64,000 nucleotides of DNA from Shewanella denitrificans OS217. Lineage in GTDB: Bacteria; Pseudomonadota; Gammaproteobacteria; Enterobacterales; Shewanellaceae. The DNA lies in NCBI RefSeq assembly GCF_000013765.1, contig NC_007954.1, positions 4,030,001 to 4,094,000 of the forward strand. Reading direction: 5' to 3'. The stretch's first letter is position 1, and each line of letters opens with the position of its first letter. Made by a program: the position numbers and the translations under genes. This document shows, one piece after another, positions 18,468 to 26,594 of this stretch. Below the pieces are notes generated by a model that saw nothing but the letters and a program-made list of their open reading frames with translations, searched no databases and was not told the DNA's origin.

Positions 18468-19211
18468 ATGAAACCGCTGATTTATGAGCAACCTTTAAAT
18501 GAAAAAGTACGCAGCTATCTGCGTCTGGAATACTTAGCTCAGCAATTAGCCCAGGCGATTGCCTCTGATCAGCAGCACAATGGCTTTTATCCCTTGTTTT
18601 CATTATGCGAAATGACAGATAGGTGTGATTTTCGCTCTGAAGTGCTCAAAGATTTGGATAGACAAATTCTAGTGCTTAATAAATGGCAAGACTTGCCTCA
18701 CGCCGATACCCAGCAGATTAATCTATTGATAAATAGACTCAATCAAGCCAAGGGGCCACTACAGCAACCAGAACGCATTGGTGTCGCACTCAAGCAAGAT
18801 AAATTCATTAGTGCACTTAGACAGAAGTTTTCCATGCTGGGCGCCTGTTGTAACTTTGATTTGCCCCAACTGCACTGCTGGCTCGCCAAATCTTGGAGTG
18901 ATAGACAGCAAGATCTTACCACTTGGCTAACTCACTACCACCCACTGTTAGAGCCCATTTGTTTATTGCTGGAATTGAGCCGCAGTACGGCTGAGTTTGT
19001 CCCCGCCACAGCTCACGCGGGCTTTTATCAACAGGATTGCACCCAAGTACTTTCTTTAGTGCGAGTTAAGCTCACTGCAGACAGTGAGTGCTACCCGATC
19101 ATTAGTGGTCACAGAAATCGCTTCGCGATCCATTTCGTTGATTTCCAGCAGCAGAAGCATTCTGACAAAAGCATTCAATTCTTTCTGGCTACCTGTAGCG
19201 CCAACCATTAA
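18468..19211 (+). CDS. zapD: Cell division protein ZapD (FtsZ-associated)
   Basis: Cytoplasmic protein that bundles FtsZ protofilaments and stabilises the Z ring. The 247-aa product has the same length as E. coli ZapD and matches it along the chain: YEQPLNEKVRSYLRLEYL at the N terminus, EVLKDLDRQ, CCNFDLPQLHCWL in the middle, and LTADSECYPIISGHRNRFAIHF near the end. It lies between coaE and yacG, the usual order, with only 9 bp between coaE and zapD. Confidence 0.95.
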   Translation: MKPLIYEQPLNEKVRSYLRLEYLAQQLAQAIASDQQHNGFYPLFSLCEMTDRCDFRSEVLKDLDRQILVLNKWQDLPHADTQQINLLINRLNQAKGPLQQPERIGVALKQDKFISALRQKFSMLGACCNFDLPQLHCWLAKSWSDRQQDLTTWLTHYHPLLEPICLLLELSRSTAEFVPATAHAGFYQQDCTQVLSLVRVKLTADSECYPIISGHRNRFAIHFVDFQQQKHSDKSIQFFLATCSANH

Positions 19212-19248
19212 AATACCTTTAACTTGCTTATGGAAGAAACCTTATATT

Positions 19249-19473
19249 ATGTCATTAGTTGTCCAGTGCCCCATCTGCCAATCGTCTGTCCCATGGACTG
19301 ACGATGCTAAATTCAAACCCTTTTGCAGTGAGCGCTGCAAACTTATCGACCTAGGCGATTGGGCTTCAGAAAAACACGTTATACCGGTAAAATCCCCATT
19401 CGAAGCGGGTCTACTGGATCCTGATCTTCTGGATGATGCCGGATTCGAACAAGACGATTTTTTTAAGGAATAA
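19249..19473 (+). CDS. yacG: DNA gyrase inhibitor / zinc-binding protein YacG
   Basis: Small zinc protein (74 aa) that in E. coli binds the GyrB C-terminal region and inhibits gyrase. It begins MSLVVQCPICQSSVPW and has the four-cysteine site CPIC...CSERC and the acidic C terminus (DDAGFEQDDFF). I chose ATG 19249 because the cysteine motif sits at the normal distance; a longer in-frame reading back to 19084 overlaps zapD and is not conserved. Confidence 0.93.
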   Translation: MSLVVQCPICQSSVPWTDDAKFKPFCSERCKLIDLGDWASEKHVIPVKSPFEAGLLDPDLLDDAGFEQDDFFKE

Positions 19474-19481
19474 CTAAGCCG

Positions 19482-19877
19482 ATGAAACGTGTTCATGTTG
19501 CCGTAGGCATCATAGTCAATTCACAGCAGCAAATTCTGCTGGCTAAACGTCATGGTCATTTACATCAAGGTGGCAAATGGGAGTTTCCCGGCGGTAAAGT
19601 CGAAGCCGATGAAACTGTCACCCAAGCCTTGATCCGCGAATTGAAAGAAGAAGTGAATCTCTCTGTCGTTTCGAGCTCGGTTTTTATGTCCATCAGCCAC
19701 GATTACCCAGATAAACAAGTTTTGCTAGACATACATTTAGTCCAAGATTTTAGCGGTGAAGCGATTGGCGTTGAAGGTCAGCAGATAGTCTGGGTCAACC
19801 AAGCACAATTAAAAGATTATGAGTTCCCCGAAGCCAACCTGCCTATTTTAGAAAAAATATACCAGGAACTCGGCTAG
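19482..19877 (+). CDS. mutT: 8-oxo-dGTP diphosphatase MutT
   Basis: Nudix hydrolase that removes 8-oxo-dGTP from the nucleotide pool. The 131-aa protein starts MKRVHVAVGIIVNSQQQILL and has the Nudix box beginning GGKVEADETVTQALIRELKEE (G-x5-E-x7-RE-x2-EE pattern intact). It begins 8 bp after yacG, the last gene of the coaE-zapD-yacG-mutT run. A close variant could act on other nucleotides, but length and context favour MutT. Confidence 0.92.
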   Translation: MKRVHVAVGIIVNSQQQILLAKRHGHLHQGGKWEFPGGKVEADETVTQALIRELKEEVNLSVVSSSVFMSISHDYPDKQVLLDIHLVQDFSGEAIGVEGQQIVWVNQAQLKDYEFPEANLPILEKIYQELG

Positions 19878-20196
19878 TACCAGCAGCAAACTGAATACAA
19901 GGCCACTCAAAGAATGGGAACCGTAAACTCACACACAAAGCCATAAAAAGGTGGCGATGGCGCTGGCCACAAGAGAGGTAACCAAATACATCCCAAACTA
20001 CTTAGACTGTTTGAGAACCTTTTAAGCCAATGATAGCCATATAACAATATCACATTAACCATGCGGACACTGTTAACGTGAACAAAACCAATGTGATGGG
20101 TATAAAGATTAAATTTACACTTATCTATTGGTTGAATATTGCTCATTTTCGATTTATCTGACTACACTCAGATCTGTGCTCAATCGAGGATTGCAT
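19878..20196. other. Intergenic region before the GGDEF-EAL gene
   Basis: About 320 bp. No gene or clear terminator was recognised. It should contain the promoter of the GGDEF-EAL gene; GAGGA lies 8 nt before its ATG. Confidence 0.4.
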
Positions 20197-22584
20197 ATGC
20201 TAATGGATCTAGCCCAGACTCCCCAATACAAACCCCACCAAAGTTTAGGCCGCTGGATGCTTGTCGGTATGTCGGCACTCTTGCTAACCACTGGTGCCTG
20301 CTTTCTATTTTTTGCCCACCAATTGATGGAGGCTCGCTTCGATAGTTTCGATGCTAAGCACTATGAGCAAGAGCTCATGCGAGTGAATGGGGTCTTTAAA
20401 CAAAGCCGTCAATCTTTTGAACTGCTCCTCACCGATTATGCCCATTGGGATGATACCGAGCAATTCACCTTAGGCACCAACCCCGAATTTATCCAAGAAA
20501 ACTTGGTTCCAGAATCACTGATAAACATTCAAGTTAATGGTTTTATCATTACTCACCTCGATGGCAGTTTAGTCACTGCGCCGCATCTGGTGATGGACAA
20601 CGAGTTAGTGCCTATGCCTGAGTCCATCTGGCAAACATTTTCAGCATTACTCCCAAGCTTGATGACGCCTGATAAGCTCAGTGCCAATACGGCACTAGCA
20701 TGGGTGGGCACTGACGCCATAATGATCACTGGCTCCACCATCACAGACACAATCAAAAGCCATGACCCTAGTGGCTATTTATTTTTTATCCGCAAGCTCG
20801 ATAGCAAGATTATGCAAGGTTTCAAAAACATGACTCTAGTCGATTTTGAGTTATTACCTGCGCCTATTAGCCAAAATGCGCAAGTGGAAATCCATACCCT
20901 ACTAGTGAATGATGAGCCCCATTGGATAGTGGATAAAAACCTTGCTGGGCTACCCGCCAAGATAAAAGTACAAGGAGGCACCTTCCTTGAAGAAGAGCGT
21001 AGCTTAACCTTGTTATTATTGGCCTTAAGTGTGGCCGGCCTTAGTCTCATTTCCCTTTTGGGAGTCTTTTGGATAATGAACTTTAAAGTATTGAAAAGAA
21101 TACGCTTATTCTCAGCGCTTGCGGATCAACACAGACAAGCGCCTGAGCAAAGCATTCATTGGCCAATAGTGGGCAAGGATGAGCTAGATAATTTAGCCAT
21201 ATCCCTAAATGAGTTTATTAGTGAAGTGGGCAAACGTCATGATGATTTAAGTTATTTGGCTGAGCATGATGCCTTAACGGGCTTAGGCAACCGCCGCTTA
21301 CTCATGTCCCGTTTAGATGCCAATATGAATCACCACCAAAGAAACCCAAAATTCATCAGTACCTTGCTGCTATTAGATCTCGATAGTTTCAAATTATTAA
21401 ACGATGGTTTAGGCCACAGTGCTGGAGATGACATACTCAGACTCGTTGCCAAACGCATGCTGGCCATGGTTCGAAACTACGATACTGTGGTACGCCTAGG
21501 GGGAGATGAATTTGCCATTTTATTAGAAAATGTCGAACCTGAAATGGTGCTGCCCTTTGCCGAGCGTTTACATCAACAAATTTATGAATCATTTGAATAC
21601 AATGGCCATAAACTTAAGTTAAAAGCCTCGATTGGTTTAGCGGCAGTAAAATCCGCTTTATCTAAAGAAGATGTGATCCGCAATGCCGATCTTGCCATGT
21701 ACGAAGCCAAGCGTAAGGGCAGAAATCAAACCGTCGTATTTAGAGTGGATTTACTGGATGCCGTCTCACGTCGATTGCAATTAGAGCAAGCGTTACAAGA
21801 AGCCCTTAACCACCAAGAATTGGAAGTCTGGTTTCAACCTATTGTCGATGCTCGCAATGGAAAGGTTGTCGCCATGGAAGCCTTATCCCGCTGGTTTTTA
21901 GATGGAATTTTCGTTCCTCCCGATGAGTTTATCAAAATTGCCGAAGCCTCGGGCATGATCACTAAATTGGGTAAGCAAGTGTTCGATAATGTCGGCGCTT
22001 CACTGGCGGACCTTAGGCTTAACTACCCCGACCTTATCTGTAATATTAATTTATCCGTGCGCCAATTTCGTGACTCTAATTTGGAGGAAGATATAGTCGA
22101 CTGCGCCACTAAATATCAGTTACCCAGCTCAGCGATACATTTAGAGCTAACCGAAAGCATGATCGCCACATCAGAAACAGAAATTCTACCCACCATGTGC
22201 GCTTTAGTGGACAAAGGCTATAAATTCCACCTCGATGACTTCGGCACGGGCTACTCCTCCCTTGAGCGCCTACGTAATTTACCCTTCGACACCTTAAAAG
22301 TGGACCGTAGCTTTATCACCCCACTGGGAAAGGGGGATGATGTGATGGTGAGAAATATTATTAATATCGGCAATGAGTTAGGCATGAGCTTGATTGCCGA
22401 AGGGGTCGAAACAGAAACAGAAGTGCATAAGCTATTACAGCTAGGTTGCTGGGATATTCAAGGTTACTATTTTGCCCGCCCCATGCCACTGGCCAAATTG
22501 AAACTGTGGCTTGCGGAAAACCAAACCCAAATAGCTCAGCAAACCTTTACCCAACAAAAGCACACTCAAGGCTATATCATTTAG
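20197..22584 (+). CDS. CHASE4-like sensor diguanylate cyclase/phosphodiesterase (GGDEF-EAL)
   Basis: Inner-membrane cyclic-di-GMP enzyme of 795 aa. A membrane helix at about residues 20-42 is followed by a periplasmic domain with a CHASE4-like segment (LLTDYAHWDDTEQF) and a second helix at about 270-295. A linker leads to a GGDEF domain with intact RLGGDEF at about 435-439 and an inhibitory RxxD site (RNYD) five residues before it. The EAL domain has MEALSRW at about 560, NINLSVRQF, ELTESMI, DDFGTGYSSL, LKVDRSF and EGVET, so both catalytic sites look intact. ATG 20197 is preferred over the longer TTG reading from 20128 because of GAGGA upstream. Signal and net activity are unknown. Confidence 0.92.
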   Translation: MLMDLAQTPQYKPHQSLGRWMLVGMSALLLTTGACFLFFAHQLMEARFDSFDAKHYEQELMRVNGVFKQSRQSFELLLTDYAHWDDTEQFTLGTNPEFIQENLVPESLINIQVNGFIITHLDGSLVTAPHLVMDNELVPMPESIWQTFSALLPSLMTPDKLSANTALAWVGTDAIMITGSTITDTIKSHDPSGYLFFIRKLDSKIMQGFKNMTLVDFELLPAPISQNAQVEIHTLLVNDEPHWIVDKNLAGLPAKIKVQGGTFLEEERSLTLLLLALSVAGLSLISLLGVFWIMNFKVLKRIRLFSALADQHRQAPEQSIHWPIVGKDELDNLAISLNEFISEVGKRHDDLSYLAEHDALTGLGNRRLLMSRLDANMNHHQRNPKFISTLLLLDLDSFKLLNDGLGHSAGDDILRLVAKRMLAMVRNYDTVVRLGGDEFAILLENVEPEMVLPFAERLHQQIYESFEYNGHKLKLKASIGLAAVKSALSKEDVIRNADLAMYEAKRKGRNQTVVFRVDLLDAVSRRLQLEQALQEALNHQELEVWFQPIVDARNGKVVAMEALSRWFLDGIFVPPDEFIKIAEASGMITKLGKQVFDNVGASLADLRLNYPDLICNINLSVRQFRDSNLEEDIVDCATKYQLPSSAIHLELTESMIATSETEILPTMCALVDKGYKFHLDDFGTGYSSLERLRNLPFDTLKVDRSFITPLGKGDDVMVRNIINIGNELGMSLIAEGVETETEVHKLLQLGCWDIQGYYFARPMPLAKLKLWLAENQTQIAQQTFTQQKHTQGYII

Positions 22585-22723
22585 CATGGCAACAGGGTTC
22601 ACCTAGATACCACCTAAATATCACAACAGATTAACATCGTGATATATTCCATCCTGGCCGAATGAGAAAGCCGCCCTGAGTTAATTAGACCTAAAAAATA
22701 CAGATAATGAGTGTGGAAAGAAG

Positions 22724-23275
22724 ATGATAAGAAACCTAACACCAAGCGATTTTGCTCAAGTCATTTCCCTTGGGGAGCAAGTGCATGGTGCCAACTACCT
22801 AGACTTGGACACGCTCAAACATTATTACCAGCTAGGGATAAAAGACGGCATTAATGCGCACTTTGTCGCAGAGCAAGCAGGTGAAATCATAGGTTTCAGG
22901 CTGACATTTACGGCCAATCAGTGGACCTTAGATGAATGGTGTAGCCCCGCCCTTTGGGGGGTTGAAATAGATAAGGTCTGCTACTTTAAGTCCAACACTT
23001 TAGCCGAAAAAGCCAGAGGCCAAGGCATAGGCGGTGACTTGTTAGCACAGTCCATCGCGGCCGTTAAAGCCCAAGGTGCCAAAGCTGGCGTTAGTCACCT
23101 ATGGAAACAAAGCCCACACAATGCGGCGGTGCGCTACTTCACTAAGGCCGGTGGCCGCTTGATTAAAGAGCACCCAGGCAGATGGAATCAAGCCAATGAT
23201 GGCAGTGACTATCTCTGCGTACTCTGTGGCAATGATTGCCACTGTACTGCCTGTGAAATGCTGATTAACTTCTAG
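22724..23275 (+). CDS. GNAT-family N-acetyltransferase with cysteine-rich tail
   Basis: The 183-aa protein has the GNAT acetyl-CoA loop ARGQGIGGDLL at about residues 97-107 and the later NAAVRYFTKAGG segment, so it probably transfers an acetyl group from acetyl-CoA to an amine. The C terminus is unusual: CVLCGNDCHCTACEM places five cysteines and a His within 16 residues, suggestive of metal binding. GGAAAGAAG precedes the ATG. It is 46 bp upstream of an FAD amine oxidase on the same strand; a joint role in polyamine or amino-acid catabolism is an inference. Confidence 0.82.
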   Translation: MIRNLTPSDFAQVISLGEQVHGANYLDLDTLKHYYQLGIKDGINAHFVAEQAGEIIGFRLTFTANQWTLDEWCSPALWGVEIDKVCYFKSNTLAEKARGQGIGGDLLAQSIAAVKAQGAKAGVSHLWKQSPHNAAVRYFTKAGGRLIKEHPGRWNQANDGSDYLCVLCGNDCHCTACEMLINF

Positions 23276-23321
23276 TAACTAATCATCAAAAACTGAATAA
23301 CAATAATAAAAAGAGTGAACT

Positions 23322-24650
23322 ATGTACGATCCCTTAATCAATGCCAATCCCGCCGGCCAGCCTCAAGCCAATAGCTATTGGGCCAGCACTATTGAGCTCC
23401 CAGCCCTATTGCCCTCATTAACTGGCACTCAGCGCACCCAAGTGGCTATCATAGGCGGCGGTTACACTGGGCTGATGACAGCCTATTACCTTGCCAGTGA
23501 ATTCAATATCGATTGTCATGTACTCGAAGCCAACCGTGTAGGCTTTGGTGCCAGCGCCCGCAATGCAGGTTTTGTGCTCAAAGGATCAGGCCGCTTAGGC
23601 TATGCCGATATGGCGAAGCGCTGGGATTTAGCTACCGCTAAGGGGATTTATCAAGAATTCAGCGAAGCTGTATCTCGAGTCGATGGCCTCATCAAGCAGC
23701 ATAGTATTGACTGCGAGCCTCAAGAACAGGGTTATTTAAAAGTGGCTCACAATGCCAAGGCCATGGAAAAACTCAAAGGCGCCAGTGAATTTATTCTCAA
23801 ACATTTTGGCGATGGCGCCGAGTTTATCTCGGGGCAAGATTTCTGCGAGCGTTACATGAACCACGGCCAAGCCTTCGGCGCCCTGCGCTTAAAAGATGGC
23901 TTTGGCTTAAACCCACTCAAGCTACTCTTAGGCTATAAAGATGCCGTGCTTAGTCAAGGTGTCACCATAAGCGAGCAATCCTGCGTGCTCGATTGGATAG
24001 AAGAAAACGGTCAACACAGGCTGATAACTGACAAGGGTGAATTGATTGCCGACCAAGTGATTTGCGCCGGCAATGCCTATACCCCAAAGCACTTTAACCC
24101 GCGTATAGACAATAAGTTCCTGCCCATCTTAAGCAATGTGATAGTCACTGAACCCCTGTCAGCGGATGAACTCATCAGCGCCGGACTTAAGACCCATCAA
24201 GTCACCATGGATACCCGCATCCTTAAATATTATTACCGTTTGCTGCCGGACAATCGCATCCTGTTTGGTGGCCGCGGCGCCGTATGGGGCAAAGATGGCG
24301 CCAACCCTATTTATGGCCAGCGGCTAAAACAGGCATTGGATAAGTGTTTCCCAACACTCAAACACAAGGCTGTCGCCTACAACTGGACCGGCTGGATCGC
24401 AGCGGCCATGGATGATATGCCCCATGTTTATGGTAAAGATGGTGTGGGGTACAGCTTAGGCTATTGCGGCGCTGGAGTGTCTTTTAGCGCCCAAGCAGGC
24501 TTTCGCCTCGCCCAAATGATGGCAGGAAAAACTGCACCAGCCCTACCGCTTTATCAAGCACCTCTGCCCGTAATGCCCTTCGCTCAGGCCAGACGCTTAG
24601 GCCAATGGGGTTATTACCATTACGGCTGGCTTAAAGACAAACTCGGCTAA
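23322..24650 (+). CDS. FAD-dependent amine oxidoreductase (DadA/PuuB-like)
   Basis: 442-aa flavoprotein of the DAO family. It has an N-terminal dinucleotide-binding VAIIGGGYTGLMTAYYLA at about residues 43-60, the following LEANRVGFGASARNAGF block, and near the C terminus YCGAGVSFSAQAGFRLAQ. The closest remembered relatives are gamma-glutamylputrescine oxidase (PuuB) and similar amine oxidases; the substrate cannot be read from sequence. The acetyltransferase upstream and the strong terminator 30 bp downstream define a two-gene unit. Confidence 0.85.
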   Translation: MYDPLINANPAGQPQANSYWASTIELPALLPSLTGTQRTQVAIIGGGYTGLMTAYYLASEFNIDCHVLEANRVGFGASARNAGFVLKGSGRLGYADMAKRWDLATAKGIYQEFSEAVSRVDGLIKQHSIDCEPQEQGYLKVAHNAKAMEKLKGASEFILKHFGDGAEFISGQDFCERYMNHGQAFGALRLKDGFGLNPLKLLLGYKDAVLSQGVTISEQSCVLDWIEENGQHRLITDKGELIADQVICAGNAYTPKHFNPRIDNKFLPILSNVIVTEPLSADELISAGLKTHQVTMDTRILKYYYRLLPDNRILFGGRGAVWGKDGANPIYGQRLKQALDKCFPTLKHKAVAYNWTGWIAAAMDDMPHVYGKDGVGYSLGYCGAGVSFSAQAGFRLAQMMAGKTAPALPLYQAPLPVMPFAQARRLGQWGYYHYGWLKDKLG

Positions 24651-24683
24651 TCTTGGGTATTTAACATTTAGCTGAATACAAAT

Positions 24684-24719
24684 AAAAAGCCTCGCCAGCA
24701 AATACCAGCGAGGCTTTTT
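24684..24719 (+). terminator. Intrinsic terminator after the FAD oxidoreductase
   Basis: AAAAAGCCTCGC (24684-24695) and GCGAGGCTTTTT (24708-24719) form a perfect 12-bp stem with a 12-nt loop. A very similar hairpin at 30872-30907 ends nhaC on the other side of the island. Confidence 0.9.
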
Positions 24720-24808
24720 AGAACACTTAGAATAAAAAACGTCAAAGCGAATTTAGACAAAAAATGAGCTAGAAAATTTGTTCTGAACAATTAAATCTCA
24801 AAAGTAAA

Positions 24809-25034
24809 TCACTGAAACTCCTGCGTACAGGCTTGTCATGACCCATTTTTTTAATAAAAAATCTCGTCGACACGCCAATTTCTAGTGAGATCAAGAGCCG
24901 TCCATGAGGGCTCGAATATCCCGTCTGATGTGAAAGGACTCACGAATGCCGTGATGGCATGGATGCCAGAGAGCGGCCATGGGTCGGACGGTCGTCTCGC
25001 AAACACTCATGGTTCACCTTTTTAATATTAGTTA
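24809..25034. repeat. Dispersed repeat, copy A (left side of island)
   Basis: This stretch aligns with 30066-30305 in the same orientation. Shared blocks are TCACTGAAA...CTG..TACAGGCT, CATG.CCCATTT followed by ATAAAAAA and CGACACGC, CCGTCTGATRTGAAAGGA, TCACRAATGCC, TGGATGCCA, CATGGGTCGGACG and CATGGTTCACCTTTTTA. It contains short hairpins with a CATGGATG or CATGG core (for example GGCATGGATGCC at 24956-24967). The IS982-family element is inserted at its right end. Confidence 0.8.
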
Positions 25035-26029
25035 ACCTCAACTCGGGATAAAAAACTGAACTAATCGCCCTCTTTGTGATCAGATCTTTCGACCAAGAAG
25101 GAACAAATCACGCAGAGGGCTTATGGATAATTTAGTGGATGTATTTTGTGATGTCGATGATTTTTGTGCTGTATTCATGCCGCAATGGAAAAAACAATGC
25201 GTAACAGATGGCACGCGTAAGCGCCAACGTTCAAGCAGAATGAGCATGAGCGAAATAATGACTATTATCATACTCTTCCATACATCTCATCATCGTGACT
25301 TCAAAAATTACTACACTGGATATCTTGCTCGATTTTTCAAGTCTGAGTTTCCCAACTTACTCAGCTATACCCGTTTTATTGAGCTTATGCCGACAGCTGT
25401 CGTGCCACTATGCAGCTATTTCTCCAGCATCAGAAGTCTACCTACGGGGATTGAATTTGTCGATTCGACCAGCGTAAAGGTTTGCCACAATTTGCGAATT
25501 CCACGACATAAAACGTTATCTGGCCTTGCTCGCCGCGGAAAAGGGACCATGGGGTGGTTCTACGGGTTCAAGCTTCACCTCATCGTTAACCATAAGGGGG
25601 GGATTGTTGCCGCCAAAATTACTCCAGCCAATACCCATGACACTAAGCCTGTTTCAGGCATGGTGGTGAATGCTATGGACAAGCTGTATGCGGATAAAGG
25701 CTATATCAGTAAAGCGTTGGCAAGCGAGCTACTTGAGCAAGGCGTAACACTAGTAAACAATGTTCGCAAGAACATGAAAAAGAAGGTTTTATCACTGTGG
25801 GATAGGGCAATGCTTTCACGAAGATTTATTATAGAAACGATCAATGATCAGCTTAAGAATATCTCACAAATCGAGCATTCGAGGCATAGAAGTGTGCATG
25901 GTTTTATGCTGAATATGATTGGCGGTTTAATTGCCTATCAACTCAAAGAGAGTAAGCCACAACTTAATATCACAGATGTCGATTTCAATGCGATTTCTGT
26001 TATGGCTTAAACCGATCTCAGGTTAGTTA
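25029..26029 (+). mobile_element. Complete IS982-family insertion sequence with target duplication
   Basis: The element itself spans 25035-26023 (989 bp). Its ends are imperfect inverted repeats: left ACCTCAACTCGGGATAA, right (reverse complement) ACCTGAGATCGGTTTAA, 12 of 17 identical. TAGTTA occurs directly outside both ends (25029-25034 and 26024-26029), a 6-bp target duplication. One uninterrupted transposase gene is inside, so the copy looks intact and fairly recent. Confidence 0.85.
25123..26010 (+). CDS. IS982-family transposase
   Basis: DDE transposase of 295 aa. The N terminus MDNLVDVFCDVDDFCAVF...PQW is typical of IS982. The catalytic triad is visible as Asp in EFVDSTSVKVC, Asp in KLYADKGYIS and Glu in RFIIETINDQLK. 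Length is normal for the family (about 290-300 aa) and no frameshift or stop is seen. The start is the ATG in GGGCTTATGG at 25123. It lies within intact terminal inverted repeats. Confidence 0.92.
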   Translation: MDNLVDVFCDVDDFCAVFMPQWKKQCVTDGTRKRQRSSRMSMSEIMTIIILFHTSHHRDFKNYYTGYLARFFKSEFPNLLSYTRFIELMPTAVVPLCSYFSSIRSLPTGIEFVDSTSVKVCHNLRIPRHKTLSGLARRGKGTMGWFYGFKLHLIVNHKGGIVAAKITPANTHDTKPVSGMVVNAMDKLYADKGYISKALASELLEQGVTLVNNVRKNMKKKVLSLWDRAMLSRRFIIETINDQLKNISQIEHSRHRSVHGFMLNMIGGLIAYQLKESKPQLNITDVDFNAISVMA

Positions 26030-26045
26030 ACGAGTGAGTAAATTA

Positions 26046-26594
26046 TTAAGTATATTTGAAGGAGAAATACCATCCACTTTCTAATGCCTTGTCAAAACTC
26101 ATATCAAGCCCCAGATTTGAAATTTTCTCAAACGTATGCTCCTTACTATTAAAAGGCATGGGATGTTCAACTTGATAGCTATATAGATAACTAATTCCAG
26201 TTCCAGCAAAGCCACGGGTAGAGTAGTCAATAATTAAGCTACACTGATTTGATTCTGTTTCTTGGTAAGTGATTAACTTAGCTCCGATTTTTTTTAGCAA
26301 ACGATCCAAGTTTTTGTCTCTTAATTTATCTTCAACAGTATCAATATTATAGCCAAACCAATGATTGTTATTACCGAAATTTTTTTTTAGCCCTAAATCA
26401 CAGAAAGTTGCCGCTAACTCATTAAAAATTATTTTGTTATCATAAAAGTTTTTTTCGACATCATAAAATGATGGTGCAGGCCTGTTATCACAAGCCATAA
26501 GGCAAAGAGTAAGCAATGCAATAAATAATTTATTCAATTGAATATCTCGATTATAAAAGAGTATCGTATCTTTAATTGAGTTTTTTGTTAACAT
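26046..26594 (-). CDS. Putative lipoprotein, candidate immunity protein of the toxin-like gene
   Basis: 182 aa if read from ATG 26594, which overlaps the upstream toxin-like frame's stop by one base (TAATG). A lipobox-like LCLMAC follows a hydrophobic stretch. If translation begins instead at TTG 26537 (GAGA about 8 nt upstream) the product is a compact lipoprotein beginning (M)NKLFIALLTLCLMAC, the better signal peptide. The rest is soluble and Asn/Lys-rich with no family I recognise. AT-rich codon use differs from the housekeeping genes, suggesting transfer. Tight coupling behind a polymorphic-toxin-like domain makes an immunity role plausible, but this is inference only. Confidence 0.6.
   Translation of the reverse strand: MLTKNSIKDTILFYNRDIQLNKLFIALLTLCLMACDNRPAPSFYDVEKNFYDNKIIFNELAATFCDLGLKKNFGNNNHWFGYNIDTVEDKLRDKNLDRLLKKIGAKLITYQETESNQCSLIIDYSTRGFAGTGISYLYSYQVEHPMPFNSKEHTFEKISNLGLDMSFDKALESGWYFSFKYT

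Noticed and set aside
24809..25034. CRISPR array because of repeated hairpin motifs in repeat copies
   Set aside because: Copies are far apart, unequal and without regularly spaced unique spacers; no cas genes occur in the window.
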